Shown here in pieces: positions 28,186 through 37,063 of a stretch of DNA of 64,000 nucleotides (positions are counted from its first letter, which is position 1; the number at the start of each line of letters is the position of its first letter). Under the pieces are notes generated by a model, which saw nothing but the letters and a program-made list of their open reading frames with translations, made no database searches and was not told where the DNA came from. This DNA comes from Amazonocrinis nigriterrae CENA67. Lineage in GTDB: Bacteria; Cyanobacteriota; Cyanobacteriia; Cyanobacteriales; Nostocaceae. The position numbers and the translations under genes were made by a program. The DNA lies in NCBI RefSeq assembly GCF_016056305.1, contig NZ_JAECZC010000027.1, positions 41,843-105,842 on the forward strand. The letters are read 5' to 3'.

Positions 28186-28602
28186 ATGTCAGGCAAAATG
28201 GGGCAACTCGAACGACTACTGAAAATGGCAGAAGATGAGCTAACTGAATACAGCACTGATGCCCGCAAAATTGAAAAGCTGCGTCGTAAAATCGGTTTAT
28301 CTCTATCGGCAGCAGAACAAAAGCAGGTAAAACAAGAATTATTAGCTACTATGCAGTATAGTACAATTACCCAAATTGTTGAAGAGCAAAGACAAGCAGT
28401 AGCCTTACCATTTTGGGGAATTGCTGGATTGGGTTTGTTATTCGGAATTTCGTTAAATCAACCCATCGGCTTATTAGCAGCCATTGGTGGGACTGTAGCA
28501 GCTTTTAGAATTCAAAAATTGGGATGGCAATTGCAGGCAAAACGTTTATTGCTGCAAACATTAGAAGATATTGAAGCACGAATTTCCCAACCCAATAAGT
28601 AA
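28186..28602 (+). CDS. Small membrane protein with N-terminal coiled coil
   Basis: 138 residues. The N-terminal 65 residues are helical and charged (LERLLKMAEDELTEYSTDARK...) and likely form a coiled coil. Two adjacent hydrophobic stretches (LPFWGIAGLGLLFGISL and PIGLLAAIGGTVAAF) form a helical hairpin in the membrane. The C-terminus is again helical (LQAKRLLLQTLEDIEARI). No family recognised. A second ATG 12 nt inside (MGQLERLL) is an alternative start. It is convergent with the small secreted protein downstream, 20 nt apart. Confidence 0.7.
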   Translation: MSGKMGQLERLLKMAEDELTEYSTDARKIEKLRRKIGLSLSAAEQKQVKQELLATMQYSTITQIVEEQRQAVALPFWGIAGLGLLFGISLNQPIGLLAAIGGTVAAFRIQKLGWQLQAKRLLLQTLEDIEARISQPNK

Positions 28603-28622
28603 TATCGTGATGCAATTTGATA

Positions 28623-29252
28623 TTACAGTTCCCGAAGTGAAAGCCGATCAACAAAAACCTCTGGGCCACCACCTTCATCAGGAAGGAAAGTTAAAGTGAG
28701 GTTTGAGATTTTTGTTGGTTGTTCGCCTTTTTTGACCTGCTGAATTAATTCTTCGGTGAGATCAAACTGAAAAGTTTTGCTTTTATCTTTTGGATTTAGC
28801 GGCTCAAAGAAATTGAGAGGCCCTATATAGTAAGTATCAACATCAGAGGCCGCCTTGAGATTGGGCAAATTTAGATATACGCTATAGTTGCCAACTGGTC
28901 TACCAGTGGAAGAAACTTGAACTTCCAGCACATAACGTTTCTTAGCATTAGTTAAACCAGGAGAATTAGCCCAATCAAGTTGAATAGGAGTAGATAAGGA
29001 TAAATTTACTTGTGTTGGTGTTGATGGATTATTTATTAACTGTGTTTTCTGTTCTTGAGAAGCAAGAACAGTTGCTAGTAGCTGATTTTGTCTAGGAAGG
29101 CCAGATGATGGTTGGGTGTCCACTGGAGCCTCATGAGCGTAATTGATTTGACGGATATTATTCTGGGGTAACTGAGCGTCAACATTACTCGACAGCACTA
29201 TCCCAAACGTAGTAAATGTTAGCAACACCAGAGCGAAAAGAAGCTTTTTCAT
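28623..29252 (-). CDS. Secreted stand-alone homologue of the tyrosinase C-terminal domain
   Basis: A 209-residue exported protein (signal peptide MKKLLFALVLLTFTTFGIVL..., likely cut near VDA, about residue 26). The C-terminal 105 residues align by eye with the last 120 residues of the tyrosinase encoded just upstream. Compare YVLEVQVSSTGRPVGNYSVY / YVLDVTVSFTKRPIGNYSVY, then VDTYYIGPLNFFEP / IDNYYIGAANFFDA, and VDRLSLREL / VESVTLRKLA at the end. It lacks any copper-binding catalytic core. The leader before the ATG is also nearly the same in the two genes (TTTGGGAYRGTTATGAAAAAG), showing a duplication. It is downstream of the tyrosinase on the same strand, behind a terminator-like hairpin. Function unknown; a chaperone or shield acting in trans is an inference. 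Confidence 0.85.
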   Translation of the reverse strand: MKKLLFALVLLTFTTFGIVLSSNVDAQLPQNNIRQINYAHEAPVDTQPSSGLPRQNQLLATVLASQEQKTQLINNPSTPTQVNLSLSTPIQLDWANSPGLTNAKKRYVLEVQVSSTGRPVGNYSVYLNLPNLKAASDVDTYYIGPLNFFEPLNPKDKSKTFQFDLTEELIQQVKKGEQPTKISNLTLTFLPDEGGGPEVFVDRLSLREL

Positions 29253-29339
29253 AACCGTCCCAAACCTGTGGAAAATTAAGGATTGCTATCTCTTCAATTT
29301 TACTTCAGGCAAAATGAGACGGGTATATTAAAGATAAGA

Positions 29340-29367
29340 GTAGGGGCGTACAGCTGTACACCCCTAC
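29340..29367. repeat. REP-like palindrome
   Basis: GTAGGGGCGTACAGCTGTAC...CCCCTAC is a 28-bp near-perfect palindrome, a common dispersed repeat in cyanobacterial gaps. Confidence 0.75.
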
Positions 29368-29448
29368 AAGATATCTGTTGCATTCTTTTTTCAAATTGGG
29401 TATAAGTCGTTTTTTCACCGAATTAAATAGGAATTTTATAGCAATAAG

Positions 29449-29504
29449 AAAAAAGCGATCGCTCCCTCCTAGAGTTAGACTCAACTAAGAGCGATCGCTT
29501 TTTT
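29449..29504 (-). terminator. Bidirectional terminator after the tyrosinase gene
   Basis: AAAAAAGCGATCGCTC (from 29449) pairs with GAGCGATCGCTTTTTT (ending 29504). On the minus strand it gives a strong stem built from HIP1 octamers followed by T6, starting 23 nt after the tyrosinase stop. It also reads as a terminator on the plus strand. Confidence 0.8.
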
Positions 29505-29526
29505 CATGTAGAGTCAGCTAAACAGC

Positions 29527-31248
29527 TTACGCTAGTTTGCGTAGTGTCACGCTTTCAACTTTGATATCGTTGGTTTGAGAAGGATTGTCTGAGATAAAAT
29601 ACACATCAAAATCTTCGACTGTACCCTTTTCAATTTCAGACCACTGTGCATTGAGTTCATTAGTAACATCAAAAACAAAGGTTTTGGTTCCTCCATCTGT
29701 AGAGTGTGCATCAAAGAAATTGGCAGCACCGATATAGTAATTATCGATGTCACCGATTATTTCAGTGACGGTCTTGGCACGAGGTAAGTTCAAATAAACA
29801 CTATAGTTACCAATTGGGCGTTTAGTAAAAGATACTGTCACATCCAATACATATTTCCCTTCAGCTAAAGGAGCTTTTGCAGAGATATTTGGTTGATTCG
29901 GTTCACTATTAGACCTTAAAGAAGTACCTGGAAGCGCTTGAGTAGCTTCTAGTGGCTTAGTTAATGGCACAGTGATTTTTGTCAATTCATCCAAGTTGTT
30001 ACCATTCTTTTTAGCACCTACAACAGTCACAGTTGGAGAGGTTCTAATGCCTGTTACCGTTCTCAGTGGTTGCTTAATTAGTGTTTGGCTATCCGGGTCA
30101 AGTTTATCGTATTTGTAATCCACATTGTAGACTGCATTAATAATTTCCTGGGAACTGTTGAATTTAACCAGATTCCCATTTTCATCAACAAAAGTATACA
30201 GTGGTGCTAGTTCTTGAGGTAGGGGTAAATCCTGGGGTGTAGCTTTGATTTTTGTTGCTTGTGTCCAAGATTCCCAGTAACGGTCGATAGTAGAGTGATG
30301 TACCCAAAAGATTGGATCGAAACCAGCAGTGAAAACATCTCTCATCAATCCGCTACCTTCAGGAGAAGGGCCTTGCCAAATAGGATTATATGCTTGACCA
30401 ACATCACCACCAATGTAAACGTGCATAGCACCGTGAGGCGAACGATCAATTAAATTAGTAAAATCTAAGTCGCCCTCGCCAGAGGGATTATTAAATGTCG
30501 TAGATTTATATGCGTTTTTTTTGTCTTTTTCTATCCTTCGTTGTTGTATGCTGTCCACTTTTCCACCTGGACGATTCAGGGAACTCCTTCTCAAATCTGT
30601 ATAAAGAGAACTATCTGGTGTGACGAAATCTGTCGCTATTGTAGTCTGCTTCGGATTAGTGTATTCCCAATACGGAATTGCAAACTGATCATCTTTAGAG
30701 AGTGTGCGAACAATTTTTTCCAAGTAACCAATGTACAGTCGATGCCAAGGTAAGAAGTGCAGGTCATATTCAGCAGTTAGTGGCGAATGGGGAGGCGGAT
30801 TTTCTTCACCCCCAAAATGGGTGCAGTGTTGCCATGCAGCTATCAGCTTTTCTACCTCAGCTTTCTGCTGTGGATCATTGAATGCAGCTTGTGTATATTT
30901 CTGACAGACGGTGTTTTGGTTTTTAAAATTACTAAAATTTGGAACCCAATGGATAGCTCCTTGATAGTACCAACTAGCAGGTTGTTCACATCCATTATCT
31001 CGCAGGATTTTGAAGGCTGCTTCCAGTGACTTTAGAGCCTTCTGTCCTTCAGGAGTATTGATACTATACCGAGTATAGAGTGCTTTTGAGGTCTGAGGTT
31101 TTGGAGATCGCTTTTTTAAAGCAGTGGATGGGGTTGAAGGAGTTGGTTGAGTTACCTGAGAGGATTGAGCGTAAGCAATGCTTGGCAGTAGCAATGTCCC
31201 CATAGTTGTGAAGATTGCTAACATCAAAGCGATCAAAAACTTTTTCAT
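29527..31248 (-). CDS. Secreted tyrosinase/polyphenol oxidase family protein
   Basis: 573 residues from the preferred start. It should be a dinuclear copper enzyme that oxidises phenols to o-quinones (melanin-like pigment) in the periplasm or outside. The signal peptide is MKKFLIALMLAIFTTMGTLL... to AYA. CuA His residues lie in WQHCTHFGGEE, YDLHFLPWHRLYIGYLEK; CuB in HGAMHVYIGGD and FWVHHSTIDRYWESW. The C-terminal 120 residues form a beta domain like the lid of plant-type polyphenol oxidases. I chose the ATG at 31248, not the 31320 extension, because signal peptide and leader match the neighbouring paralogue. A terminator follows, then the gene for a stand-alone copy of its C-terminal domain. 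Confidence 0.92.
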   Translation of the reverse strand: MKKFLIALMLAIFTTMGTLLLPSIAYAQSSQVTQPTPSTPSTALKKRSPKPQTSKALYTRYSINTPEGQKALKSLEAAFKILRDNGCEQPASWYYQGAIHWVPNFSNFKNQNTVCQKYTQAAFNDPQQKAEVEKLIAAWQHCTHFGGEENPPPHSPLTAEYDLHFLPWHRLYIGYLEKIVRTLSKDDQFAIPYWEYTNPKQTTIATDFVTPDSSLYTDLRRSSLNRPGGKVDSIQQRRIEKDKKNAYKSTTFNNPSGEGDLDFTNLIDRSPHGAMHVYIGGDVGQAYNPIWQGPSPEGSGLMRDVFTAGFDPIFWVHHSTIDRYWESWTQATKIKATPQDLPLPQELAPLYTFVDENGNLVKFNSSQEIINAVYNVDYKYDKLDPDSQTLIKQPLRTVTGIRTSPTVTVVGAKKNGNNLDELTKITVPLTKPLEATQALPGTSLRSNSEPNQPNISAKAPLAEGKYVLDVTVSFTKRPIGNYSVYLNLPRAKTVTEIIGDIDNYYIGAANFFDAHSTDGGTKTFVFDVTNELNAQWSEIEKGTVEDFDVYFISDNPSQTNDIKVESVTLRKLA

Positions 31249-31374
31249 AACTATCCCAAACATTTGATTTGCATGGTAAGTAACAGAGACTACTTCAGAT
31301 GTCGCTGAAAATGCGCCCATTTAAGGGCTTCTCTGTTTGATTGAAAGTTAAGGCGTTACAAACTTAACAGTTGA

Positions 31375-31404
31375 AATACATTTTCTCCAAAAAGAAAATG
31401 TATT
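31375..31404. repeat. Perfect 12-bp hairpin upstream of tyrosinase
   Basis: AATACATTTTCT (31375-31386) and AGAAAATGTATT (31393-31404) around a CCAAAA loop, about 130 nt upstream of the tyrosinase start. A regulatory site or leader hairpin is possible. Confidence 0.75.
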
Positions 31405-31498
31405 AAGTTAATCAGTAGCATATGGAGAATTTACGCACAGCCACTGAAAATTGACATTTTTCTTAATTAACGACTGAACTGTATTGCGTTATGGATAC

Positions 31499-31729
31499 GC
31501 CGAAATAGCAAATGCGAACGCCGAAATAGCAAATGAGTTCGCCGAAATAGCAAATGCGAACGCCGAAATAGCAAATGAGTTCGCCGAAATAGCAAATGCG
31601 AACGCCGAAATAGCAAATGAGTTCGCCGAAATAGCAAATGCGAACGCCGAAATAACAAATGCGAACGCCGAAATAGCAAATGCGAACGCCGAAATAGCAA
31701 ATGCGAACGCCGAAATAGTAAATGCGATC
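31499..31729. repeat. 21-bp tandem array, 11 units, with 42-bp higher order
   Basis: Eleven units of GCCGAAATAGCAAATGCGAAC. Units 2, 4 and 6 end in GAGTTC instead of GCGAAC, so the first six units are three 42-bp dimers. Unit 8 has one change (AACAAAT) and the last ends in GCGATC, running into a HIP1-like GCGATCGCC. Three minus frames and one plus frame stay open. The plus frame reads AEIANAN, similar to the AlaXaa segment in the NACHT protein. Confidence 0.95.
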
Positions 31730-31933
31730 GCCATGATTGCAACAATTTAGCTTGGTCACGCCAGCAAAAAAACCACGCGCCACTTGTGAGCATGGTTTTT
31801 TAGTATGGGGAATGGAAAATAGTTATACGAGTTGCATTCAGAGGTAGTGAGGAGAATGAGAGAGATGAGGATGATGAAGGGGATTTTTCTCCCTCATCTC
31901 CCCCTACTTCCTCATCTCCCATATCTATTTTTT

Positions 31934-33862
31934 CTATGACTCTCGTCCCGATGCCCAAGTATCACGCCATTTGACAGTGCCTTCTTTAGCAATCACCCAA
32001 CGACGAGGTACAGTATTTTCTCGCAGAGGCGATCGCCCTTCGCGCCACATTGCATATTTGTAACTGATTAGCTTCCCTGCACTTTCATTAAAGGGAATCT
32101 CTGCAAACCAAGTATTGGTGTTGATGTACTCTAGGGGATAGGCTTTGGTAATATCCCAGTTGCCCAACTCTGGACAATCTCCTGTCACCACAATGATTTC
32201 ACCAGGTTGAGTCTGCACTCCGTTGAGTTGCGCGCGCACAATCGTTTGCCCTTTAATTCGTTCTCCAACGTGGCTGAAAACAATCACACCCCGCTCTGGA
32301 AGTACCAAGTCGTAAATATTGCCGTCTTTGACTTCATACTTATTGCGAGTCACCACACAGGTATGCTCACCATCAGGGAGTTCTGTATGTACTTCTGGGA
32401 GAGTCACTTCGCCACCACGATTAAGTGCAACGAAACACAAAGAGTCACGATAGCGGCGCACGTAACAGTAAACGTCGGGTGTTAAGTATTTTTGCCAATG
32501 ACTACCCATTGAAACAGCGGGATTCAATCGCCGTAACCCAGACAGTAACCTGATGTAACGATAAATTTCTGTATCTGTATCCCACTTGTCCATCATGGGG
32601 CGGTTGTATGGATCATTACCGCCGTTGGTGTCGTCATGGAGATATTGTTCAGTTCCGTAATAAATGCAAGGAATCCCGCGACAGGTCATAATTAAAGCGA
32701 TCGCCACTTTCAACATTGCTGGATCGGGGTTCAGCGATTGGAAGCGGGCCATATCGTGGTTATCGATGAAGGTAATTAACTCTGTTGCGCCGCTGTAGCG
32801 ATAATCTTCATCAAAAATGTATTGAATTGTGTGGAATCCGTTTTCTGAACCTTGTGCGAGTGCGGCTCTAATTGCTACACATAACCCAAAGTCTAGCAGT
32901 GTCATACCCGAATTGTTAGCAAATTCTACCGAGCGATCGTCCCCAGGATGACTATAAATCCATTCCCCAAAAATAAATACATCTGGTTTGTGATTGGTGA
33001 TATCGCCGGTGAATTCTTGCCAAAACCAAATCGGCATATGCTTAACAGTATCCACCCGCAGTGCATCTACACCCCGGTCTAACCATTGTTTAATTGCTGA
33101 TTTAATATACTCGCGATATTCACTATTGTTTTCATTGAAGGTTGCAAGACCGGCTAGTTCACAGTTCTGTACTTGCCATTCGTCTTCCCAATTTTGCACT
33201 TCACCATAATGGTGATACCAGTGATTGACATCATTATTAAAGTCCGCAATTTTCACGCCATCATCATACAATTCACCTTTACTACCGCTGGTATCAGGAG
33301 TGCTATGGTTACAGACAATATCCAGCACTAGCTTCATATTGCGCTTGTGCAATTCTGCAATTAACCGATCAAAAGTTGTATTTTTTGCTTCTTGAGTATT
33401 GTTTAAAGAAGGGTCTTCTCCCTGAGCTATAAAGCGAGGATTTATACGTTTAAAATCTTTTGTCCAATAGCCATGTATGGCTGCATTACCAACAAATAAC
33501 TCTTCAACCTGCTCAAATAAAGGAGTCAACCAAATGGCAGTCACTCCCATGTTTTTGAGATAGTCTAATTTATCGATGATACCTTGCAAGTCGCCACCCC
33601 AATACTTACCCCAGTCTTGTCCGGTGGGATCGTACAGTTCTGAGTTAGTACCTTCACTATTATCTGGGTCGCCGTCATAAAAGCGATCGACGACGATGAA
33701 ATAAATTGTTTCCTGGCGAAATTCAATATCTCTGGTGTAAAGGAACTCTAGATCAATTTCAGTATCTAGCTGTGGTTCTTGTATAAGAGCTTCTACATTT
33801 TCCTTTGCAGGATCTACTTTGTATTGATCTGGTGAGAACTGGGATGGAGGAGTTTTTACCAT
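31934..33862 (-). CDS. GH13 alpha-amylase family enzyme with C-terminal CBM20
   Basis: 642 residues without a signal peptide, so probably cytoplasmic. The (beta/alpha)8 GH13 catalytic domain covers about 45-460. The four conserved regions are DIVCNH (I), the nucleophile in GVDALRVDTVKH (II), the acid/base Glu in FIFGEWIY (III) and TFIDNHDMARF (IV). A beta domain follows, then a CBM20 starch-binding module over about the last 105 residues (VRAQLNGVQTQPGEIIVVTGDCPELGNWD, WREGRSPLRENTVPRRW). It should hydrolyse or transfer alpha-1,4 glucans, i.e. glycogen, though exact specificity (alpha-amylase, maltogenic, cyclodextrin-forming) is not settled. No other glycogen genes are adjacent, except a GH15-type protein 3.5 kb away. 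Confidence 0.94.
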   Translation of the reverse strand: MVKTPPSQFSPDQYKVDPAKENVEALIQEPQLDTEIDLEFLYTRDIEFRQETIYFIVVDRFYDGDPDNSEGTNSELYDPTGQDWGKYWGGDLQGIIDKLDYLKNMGVTAIWLTPLFEQVEELFVGNAAIHGYWTKDFKRINPRFIAQGEDPSLNNTQEAKNTTFDRLIAELHKRNMKLVLDIVCNHSTPDTSGSKGELYDDGVKIADFNNDVNHWYHHYGEVQNWEDEWQVQNCELAGLATFNENNSEYREYIKSAIKQWLDRGVDALRVDTVKHMPIWFWQEFTGDITNHKPDVFIFGEWIYSHPGDDRSVEFANNSGMTLLDFGLCVAIRAALAQGSENGFHTIQYIFDEDYRYSGATELITFIDNHDMARFQSLNPDPAMLKVAIALIMTCRGIPCIYYGTEQYLHDDTNGGNDPYNRPMMDKWDTDTEIYRYIRLLSGLRRLNPAVSMGSHWQKYLTPDVYCYVRRYRDSLCFVALNRGGEVTLPEVHTELPDGEHTCVVTRNKYEVKDGNIYDLVLPERGVIVFSHVGERIKGQTIVRAQLNGVQTQPGEIIVVTGDCPELGNWDITKAYPLEYINTNTWFAEIPFNESAGKLISYKYAMWREGRSPLRENTVPRRWVIAKEGTVKWRDTWASGRES

Positions 33863-34292
33863 ATAAGATGCAAAATTTTATGTAATTTTAGTTTGCACAG
33901 CCATGAGTACAGTATGTTGAATTTAGTATGTGTCATGGCATACAACGGCATTGTGCCATCCTTCCCCTGGCAGAACAATCTATCGTTAGCTAGTTTATAG
34001 TTCCATCCATAGATATAATTCATTTGCTAGAGGCTAAAAATTAGCAGTTGTATCAGTTGTGATTTGCTATGGCTTTCTATGAGCAACTGTTGAAATATCA
34101 ACCACGTCTCTATGAACTTGGCACTTGATAAGTCAAATTTTTATGACATTTAGTAATTTATCTTTAAACTAGTGTAATTAGGAGTTGATCTGTAATTGTG
34201 TCCAAACTATTTAAAAACAGGTATTGGTGGCAGATAAAGCATTATAACCAAATATTCCAACCAAATTTTTTTGTATGTAACTGGTTATCAGT
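33863..34292. other. Divergent intergenic region
   Basis: 430 bp between the amylase (minus) and the serine hydrolase (plus). A small ATGGCA/TGCCAT inverted repeat occurs near 33937-33960. Otherwise nothing recognisable; both promoters should lie here. Confidence 0.5.
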
Positions 34293-35534
34293 ATGAGCAA
34301 TCAAGGTATTAATGTCAGATTTCCCACAGGTCACACAGCATTTTTTCTCATTCACGGTGTTGGCGAACAAAAACCTTTTGAAACTATGGACTATTTCGCC
34401 CGCAACTTAATCAAATACTTTGATAATCAGAGTTTACCTTTTAAGCTAGAACACTTAATTGCTAGGCGTCAGCTATCATCTGGCTCTATTTGGACAGAAA
34501 GCTTTGTGAGAGTTAGTTCTAAAAACACCGAACAAGATTGGTTAATTGATATTCATGAGTACTACTGGGCACCTAATACAGAAAATAAAATTAGCGTACC
34601 AGAGCTATTGCAATGGGCAGAGCAAACAATTGATGGAACAAGTAAATTTTACAATCGTAAGGGAAATGAACAGTTATTAAATAGACTTGTAGCTGATAAC
34701 AAAAGAAAAAGCTTATTTAAATACCGCCTGCGCGAGGTTTCCATCTTGCTGCGTCTATTTAACTTTGTATATCCAGCTTTGCGACTCGCAAGTTGGCTAA
34801 TTCTATTGTTAATTGGGCCGTTTCTCAAAGGTCGTTTTCTCCAATCAGCCTGGACATTGAGTAAACAAATTATTACTCCGCCTTTGGTTAATTACCTTGG
34901 TGATGTTGCAATTTACAGTATTACCGACCCCAAATCACCTTATCAAAAAATTCGCCAGGAAATACTTGCAGAATGCCAAACATTACTGGAAGCAATTATT
35001 CAGGATGAGCAAGCAAACTATGACCAAGTAATACTGGCTGGACATTCTCTTGGTAGCTGTATTGCTTATGATACATTGAATCTTCTGTGCATTGAGTCTA
35101 GCCTTGCTCAAGATCAGAATAAAAGTTTATTGCTGGATAAGATTAAAGGACTAATTTCCTTTGGTTCACCATTGGACAAAATTGCTTTTTTCTTGCGGGA
35201 GACTGCAAACGAGGATCAGTATATTCGACAGCGAATGTTAGAACATCTGAACTCATTCCGTGTCAAACCACAATTTACGTTGCAAAGTCCATACTTGAAC
35301 CAAAACCCAGTTATATGTAAACTTGAGCAAATTCGTTGGGTTAATTACTACCACTTGAAAGACCCCATTAGCGGACATCTGGATTACTATGAAAACTTAG
35401 AGAACATTGAAATGAAATACCAAACATCCTGGGGACTAAAAGGACACCTGGGTTACTGGACTGAACCAAGTTTTTACGAAAGCATCGCCGATCGCTTCTT
35501 ATATGTCTCAGATTTTGTAACAAAACTATATTAA
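34293..35534 (+). CDS. Alpha/beta-hydrolase-like protein with GHSLG motif
   Basis: 413 residues. An oxyanion-hole strand AFFLIHGVGEQKPFETMDYFAR is near the N-terminus (about 11-32). A nucleophile elbow VILAGHSLGSCIAYDTLNLL (about 248-267) is followed by GLISFGSPLDKIAFF. These are lipase/esterase-type features, similar to PGAP1-like or DUF-type hydrolases. In the middle a hydrophobic stretch (LRLASWLILLLIGPFLKG) may anchor the protein to a membrane. Catalytic Ser is that of GHSLG; the His is probably in the C-terminal DPISGHLDYYENL. The substrate is unknown. A gene for an acidic TerB-like protein follows after 150 nt in the same direction. Confidence 0.82.
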   Translation: MSNQGINVRFPTGHTAFFLIHGVGEQKPFETMDYFARNLIKYFDNQSLPFKLEHLIARRQLSSGSIWTESFVRVSSKNTEQDWLIDIHEYYWAPNTENKISVPELLQWAEQTIDGTSKFYNRKGNEQLLNRLVADNKRKSLFKYRLREVSILLRLFNFVYPALRLASWLILLLIGPFLKGRFLQSAWTLSKQIITPPLVNYLGDVAIYSITDPKSPYQKIRQEILAECQTLLEAIIQDEQANYDQVILAGHSLGSCIAYDTLNLLCIESSLAQDQNKSLLLDKIKGLISFGSPLDKIAFFLRETANEDQYIRQRMLEHLNSFRVKPQFTLQSPYLNQNPVICKLEQIRWVNYYHLKDPISGHLDYYENLENIEMKYQTSWGLKGHLGYWTEPSFYESIADRFLYVSDFVTKLY

Positions 35535-35686
35535 AGTCAATCAGAGTTAATGCGGTGAACATAAAAAAGGATATTAAATTAGTCGTGTGTTAGCAAACCT
35601 TTTGTATGGTAAGTTCACTGCATTGCTCAACTGAACCATTGTTACTGTCAATGTATTATGACTATCCAGCAAAAGAGGTAGCATTT

Positions 35687-36727
35687 ATGACCAATTATGA
35701 CAAGATTTTTAACTCATCAGAGATTTCACAAGAACCCCTTAGTCCAGAAGAAGCAGTAGCAGCGATCGCAGTTGTCACCGCTATTGCTGATTCTAGCGTT
35801 GAAGAGGCCGATCCAGAAATTTTAGCTAGTATCCTTTGGGAATTTGAAATCTTTGAAGAATATTCAGAAGATGAACTCACAGAAATAGTTGATAGACTCA
35901 TCGGTATTGCAGAAGACGAAGGACTTGGTGCTTTATTTAATGCTGCAAGTAAAGCCTTATCTGAAGATCTGGTGCTGGACGGTTTTGCCGCCGGGATTAT
36001 CGTGTTAATAGATGAAGAAGAACTAGTTATCCCTAAACAGAAACAGCCTTATATCAAAAAGTTACAACAAGCTTTGGAACTTGAGGATGAAGAAGCCCAT
36101 GAAATCATACAGGAGGTAATTGCTGCCTTTCAAGAAGCAGAAGACTTTGAAGACGATGACACACTAGGAGTAGAAGACTATAGCGAAGGCGTGTATGAGT
36201 CACCTTTAGGAAATTTCACCGTCCCGATTCCAGTTGATCCTCAGCAGGGGGGTAAAGTTCAAAGTCAAGAAGGGGTAGTTGGCTTTTCTGATGACTTCGG
36301 CACTTTGCTGAGAATCGATTATTACGCTATACCTCCAGAACAGTTGGAAGAATTGGAATCTATCGAACTGGAAGAATACTTTCATTCAATTTTAGTAGAC
36401 AAATATGTACCACAGGCAATTTTAGCCAACGTGCCAAATGCTGAAGTTAAATATACTGAATATTTACAAGATACGCTGGGAGGGGCTTACTTTGTGTTAG
36501 TTGATATGCCTAAGGGGTCAACAATTTCCCAGCAAGAAAATAACGGAACTTCTAATAGATTGGATGCCTACCGAGGGCTTCTCGGTTTTATCAATGCAGA
36601 GTTTTTGTATATAGTTAGTAGCCAGCGTAGCTTTTTCAAAGACGAACCACCAGGTTCTCTGGAAGAAGAAGTAGAAGAAATCAAAGAAAGAATTTTAGAG
36701 TTTGTTGATACTATAGAATTTACTTAG
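35687..36727 (+). CDS. Acidic protein with N-terminal TerB-like domain
   Basis: 346 residues from the ATG at 35687, which is preceded by GAGG; a longer frame begins at 35606 but its extra 27 residues look non-coding. The N-terminal part (about 15-145) is helical and resembles TerB/tellurite-resistance-like domains: SPEEAVAAIAVVTAIADSS, the DPEILASILWEFEIFEE segment, and DGFAAGIIVLIDEEELV. The C-terminal half (about 165-346) is a separate beta-rich region (YESPLGNFTVPIPVDPQQGG...) ending in an acidic helix. The whole protein is very rich in Glu and Asp. Function unknown. It follows the hydrolase gene on the same strand. Confidence 0.75.
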   Translation: MTNYDKIFNSSEISQEPLSPEEAVAAIAVVTAIADSSVEEADPEILASILWEFEIFEEYSEDELTEIVDRLIGIAEDEGLGALFNAASKALSEDLVLDGFAAGIIVLIDEEELVIPKQKQPYIKKLQQALELEDEEAHEIIQEVIAAFQEAEDFEDDDTLGVEDYSEGVYESPLGNFTVPIPVDPQQGGKVQSQEGVVGFSDDFGTLLRIDYYAIPPEQLEELESIELEEYFHSILVDKYVPQAILANVPNAEVKYTEYLQDTLGGAYFVLVDMPKGSTISQQENNGTSNRLDAYRGLLGFINAEFLYIVSSQRSFFKDEPPGSLEEEVEEIKERILEFVDTIEFT

Positions 36728-36796
36728 TCTCAACATTGCTTTTCTAGCTAAACAGGGACTAAAAGCAAAAAAGATCATCAAGATGAAATACTTTAC

Positions 36797-36826
36797 TAGC
36801 ACCTGTATTCGTGCTGGTTTTTTTAT
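36797..36826 (+). terminator. Rho-independent terminator
   Basis: AGCAC (36798-36802) pairs with GTGCT (36811-36815), followed by GGTTTTTTT, 70 nt after the TerB-like gene. Confidence 0.7.
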
Positions 36827-36928
36827 GCCAAAATTATCACGTTGACCACTAATACAAACTCCAGCAATTCTTGGCTTGATTGGCACTGCTGACTGTTTCA
36901 GGTTGACAGTCAGCAATTCAAGTTTCAA

Positions 36929-37063
36929 CTATCCAACAGAACGTCTTAGGGAACCATCAGCATATAACTCTAATGGTATTAACTCCACTTTACCGTTAAC
37001 TCTAACTTGGGAGTAAACTACTTTTACCAATGGAGCATGATTTTCGTTATGGCGCAGAGACAT
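36929..37063 (-). CDS. Small protein of 44 residues
   Basis: The ATG (read on the minus strand at 37063) is preceded by AAAGGGGATTGATT, a strong Shine-Dalgarno at good spacing. The frame (MSLRHNENHAPLVKVVYSQV, then RVNGKVELIPLELYADGSLR, ending RSVG) has balanced composition and looks like a small beta-hairpin protein. No family recognised. It is divergent from the GH15-type gene. I give it fair weight because of the ribosome binding site and protein-like sequence. Confidence 0.6.
   Translation of the reverse strand: MSLRHNENHAPLVKVVYSQVRVNGKVELIPLELYADGSLRRSVG

Larger units (their letters stand above)
31249..31933. other. Intergenic region with hairpin and 21-bp tandem array
   Basis: About 685 bp between the tyrosinase gene and the upstream end of the amylase region, both on the minus strand. 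It contains a 12-bp hairpin (31375-31404) and the 21-bp array (31499-31729). Several frames run open through the array because its unit is a multiple of three. I call none of them coding. Confidence 0.65.

Noticed and set aside
31463..31793. Long minus-strand ORFs (e.g. LLFRRSH repeats) through the 21-bp array
   Set aside because: They are open only because the unit is a multiple of three and stop-free in several frames; no ribosome binding site.
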